DNA from: an uncultured Bacteroidales bacterium
GTDB lineage: Bacteria; Bacteroidota; Bacteroidia; Bacteroidales; UBA932
Direction: 5' to 3'
NCBI GenBank assembly: GCA_946545765.1
Contig: CAMNNS010000005.1
Span: forward strand, 1-25,051
Length of the DNA stretch: 25,051 nucleotides
Position 1 is the first letter of the stretch, and every line of letters starts with the position of its first letter. The notes under the pieces were generated by a model. The model did not search any database and was not told the DNA's origin. It saw only the letters and a program-made list of their open reading frames with translations. The translations under genes and the position numbers were made by a program. Positions 23,510 through 25,051 of the stretch are shown piece by piece.

Positions 23510-24124
23510 ATGGAAAAAAAGGATTATAATACTCAAAGAGAAAAACTAATTATGCCTGAATATGGTAGGCATATTCAAGATATGGTGTCGTATGTCTCTT
23601 CTATTCCAGAAAAGGAGAAGAGAAATGAACAAATACAAGCAGTATTGGCAGTTATGGGGACGCTTAATCCACAACTTAGGGATATTGTAGATTTTAGACA
23701 TAAGTTGTGGGATCATGTTCAAGTTATATCAAAATTTAAAGTTGATATAGATTCACCTTATCCTCTTCCTACTCAAGATGATTTAACATCAAAGCCAAAT
23801 CCGATACCCATTAATAAAGAGCCAATCAAGGCCTCATGTTATGGGAGAAATATTCAAAATATGTTAGACTTGATTGCATCGCGAGAAGATGATGAGGTAA
23901 AAATGTATATGATAAAGGTGATAGCTTCTTATATGAAGCAACAATATCTTATATGGAACAAAGATTCTGTTGCAGAAGAGACTATATTTGAAGATATTAA
24001 AATGTTAAGTGGAGGAAGAATAACTGTTCCAGAAGATTTACACATAGGTAATGCAATAGCTCAACCTAAAGGGAACCATAATAACAAAAAGCAAAAACAA
24101 TCTAACAAGAAGCGTAAAAAGTAG
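23510..24124 (+). CDS. DUF4290 domain-containing protein
   Basis: This 204-residue cytoplasmic protein belongs to DUF4290, a family I know only from Bacteroidetes and whose function is unknown. The signature is seen twice in related form: MPEYGRHIQDMVSYVSSIPE near the start, and CYGRNIQNMLDLIASREDDE near residues 108-127. Between them are LNPQLRDIVDFRHKLWDHVQ and a Pro-rich linker. The two related segments suggest an internal duplication of a helical hairpin. The C-terminus is a basic tail (NKKQKQSNKKRKK), possibly binding nucleic acid. It ends one base before the ftsK ATG, so the two are probably coupled. Confidence 0.88.
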   Translation: MEKKDYNTQREKLIMPEYGRHIQDMVSYVSSIPEKEKRNEQIQAVLAVMGTLNPQLRDIVDFRHKLWDHVQVISKFKVDIDSPYPLPTQDDLTSKPNPIPINKEPIKASCYGRNIQNMLDLIASREDDEVKMYMIKVIASYMKQQYLIWNKDSVAEETIFEDIKMLSGGRITVPEDLHIGNAIAQPKGNHNNKKQKQSNKKRKK

Positions 24125-24125
24125 T

Positions 24126-25051
24126 ATGGCTAAATCAAAGAAGCAGAGAGCAAAAGAATCTTTAGAACAAGCTAAGACAGAGATGGATGCACCTGTTAAG
24201 AAAGATGCTGTATATCTGATTGCAGGGTTGTTCTTTTTATCTATAGCAGTTTATACCTTTATCGCATTTATATCGTATATTTTTACATGGGCAAAAGATC
24301 AGAGTTCTTTTTCGGATAGTGAGTTTTTTTCTTCTCTCTCGGTGGTAGAGAATGGTGGTGGTCAATTTGGTTTATGGTGGGCGAATTTGTTGATTTCAAA
24401 ATGGTTTGGTCTTGGTGCTTTTATTATTCCCCTTTTCTTCCTCGGAGTATCATTATTTTGTTTAAAAATTAAAAGGGTGAGATTATTAAGACTATTCTTT
24501 ATCTCTATTTTTGGTTGCATACTGATCTCAATATTCTTTTCGTTTATTTTTTCATTTACATCTGTAGATAGATTATTCGGTACAAGTGCAGGTGGTTCTT
24601 ATGGTTACTATATCAATCAGTGGCTAATGAGTATGATAGGGGTTATTGGAACAGCTGCATTTTTAGTTATAGCTATTGTTGGTTGGTTAATTATAATAAA
24701 TAAGAGTTATGTAAGGAGATTTAGTCAGGGAATATCCAAGGTTGGTCAAAAAGTTATTGGTACTCCAGAAAAGGAGTTGCAATTAGTAGAGGAGAAACTG
24801 AATGAAGAGGTTGATACTGAGGAAGAACTTGAAAATACAGATAATATCAATGAAGAAGATTCTATAGACGATCTTGATATTCGTGTGGAAATAGAAGATG
24901 ATACAGTTATAAATTCAAATGATGAAATAGAGAATGTAGATGATGGTGTAGAACTAATTGTTAATCCTCAAGAGAATATCAATTCATTGATTGGTACTTA
25001 CTCACATGATGAACTCCAAAGTACATTTGATCCTCGTTTGGAATTATCTCA
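24126..25051 (+). CDS. ftsK: DNA translocase FtsK, N-terminal part (partial, runs off the window)
   Basis: The frame is open from the ATG at 24126 to the window end (308 complete codons). FtsK anchors at the division septum and pumps chromosomal DNA for segregation and dimer resolution. A short basic N-terminus precedes four predicted transmembrane segments at about residues 28-53, 94-113, 120-144 and 168-191, the FtsK membrane domain. An acidic linker follows (about 215-285). The last visible residues, DELQSTFDPRLELS, resemble the segment that precedes the motor domain in Bacteroidetes FtsK. The ATPase motor and gamma domain lie beyond the window, so the assignment rests on topology, linker and that segment. 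Confidence 0.85.
   Translation, partial: MAKSKKQRAKESLEQAKTEMDAPVKKDAVYLIAGLFFLSIAVYTFIAFISYIFTWAKDQSSFSDSEFFSSLSVVENGGGQFGLWWANLLISKWFGLGAFIIPLFFLGVSLFCLKIKRVRLLRLFFISIFGCILISIFFSFIFSFTSVDRLFGTSAGGSYGYYINQWLMSMIGVIGTAAFLVIAIVGWLIIINKSYVRRFSQGISKVGQKVIGTPEKELQLVEEKLNEEVDTEEELENTDNINEEDSIDDLDIRVEIEDDTVINSNDEIENVDDGVELIVNPQENINSLIGTYSHDELQSTFDPRLELS

Overview
The window is a gene-dense, AT-rich chromosomal stretch from a member of the Bacteroidota, most likely the order Bacteroidales. Three things point there. The promoters match the Bacteroidetes TTG/TTTG-N19-20-TAnnTTTG type (upstream of lpxC, the GH9 gene and the tRNA). Shine-Dalgarno sequences are almost absent. Several gene families are typical of the phylum: DUF3078, DUF3575, DUF3868, DUF4290, an OmpP1/FadL-type porin and a large SppA. 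TAA, TAG and TGA are all used as stops, so the code is standard. I cannot name the species.

Layout. (1) 1-857: 3' end of infB. (2) 950-4983, plus strand: a lipid A / fatty-acid block lpxD-lpxC-fabZ-lpxA followed by a WbqC-family gene. LpxC and FabZ are separate proteins here, although they are usually one fused protein in this phylum. (3) 4972-7720, minus strand: a tyrosine/tryptophan-rich lipoprotein followed by an OmpP1/FadL-family outer-membrane protein gene that is interrupted by one in-frame TAA. (4) 7813-12604, plus strand: proS, an unrecognised conserved-looking gene, a DUF3078 beta-barrel protein and tilS, closed by a strong hairpin that probably also stops the converging sppA. (5) 12826-14634, minus strand: sppA. 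(6) 14732-21010, plus strand: a secreted GH9 glycoside hydrolase fused to a C-terminal CE4/NodB-like domain, followed almost without gaps by the NfnA and NfnB subunits of the electron-bifurcating ferredoxin:NADP oxidoreductase, and by hisS. (7) 21049-21121: an initiator tRNA-Met with its own promoter. (8) 21192-23300: a DUF3575 + DUF3868 pair of the kind seen in Bacteroides fimbrial loci, but with no fimbrillin next to it, ended by a clear terminator. (9) 23510-end: DUF4290 protein and the N-terminal part of the DNA translocase FtsK, which runs off the window.

Most of the window is housekeeping: translation, lipid A, cell division and envelope proteins. No CRISPR array, insertion sequence, phage gene or defence system is visible, and no gene-free stretch exceeds 300 bases. 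The points most worth a second look are the GH9-CE4 fusion with a degenerate first CE4 motif in one tight gene run with redox genes, the in-frame nonsense codon in the porin gene, the unfused lpxC/fabZ, and the aromatic-rich lipoprotein.
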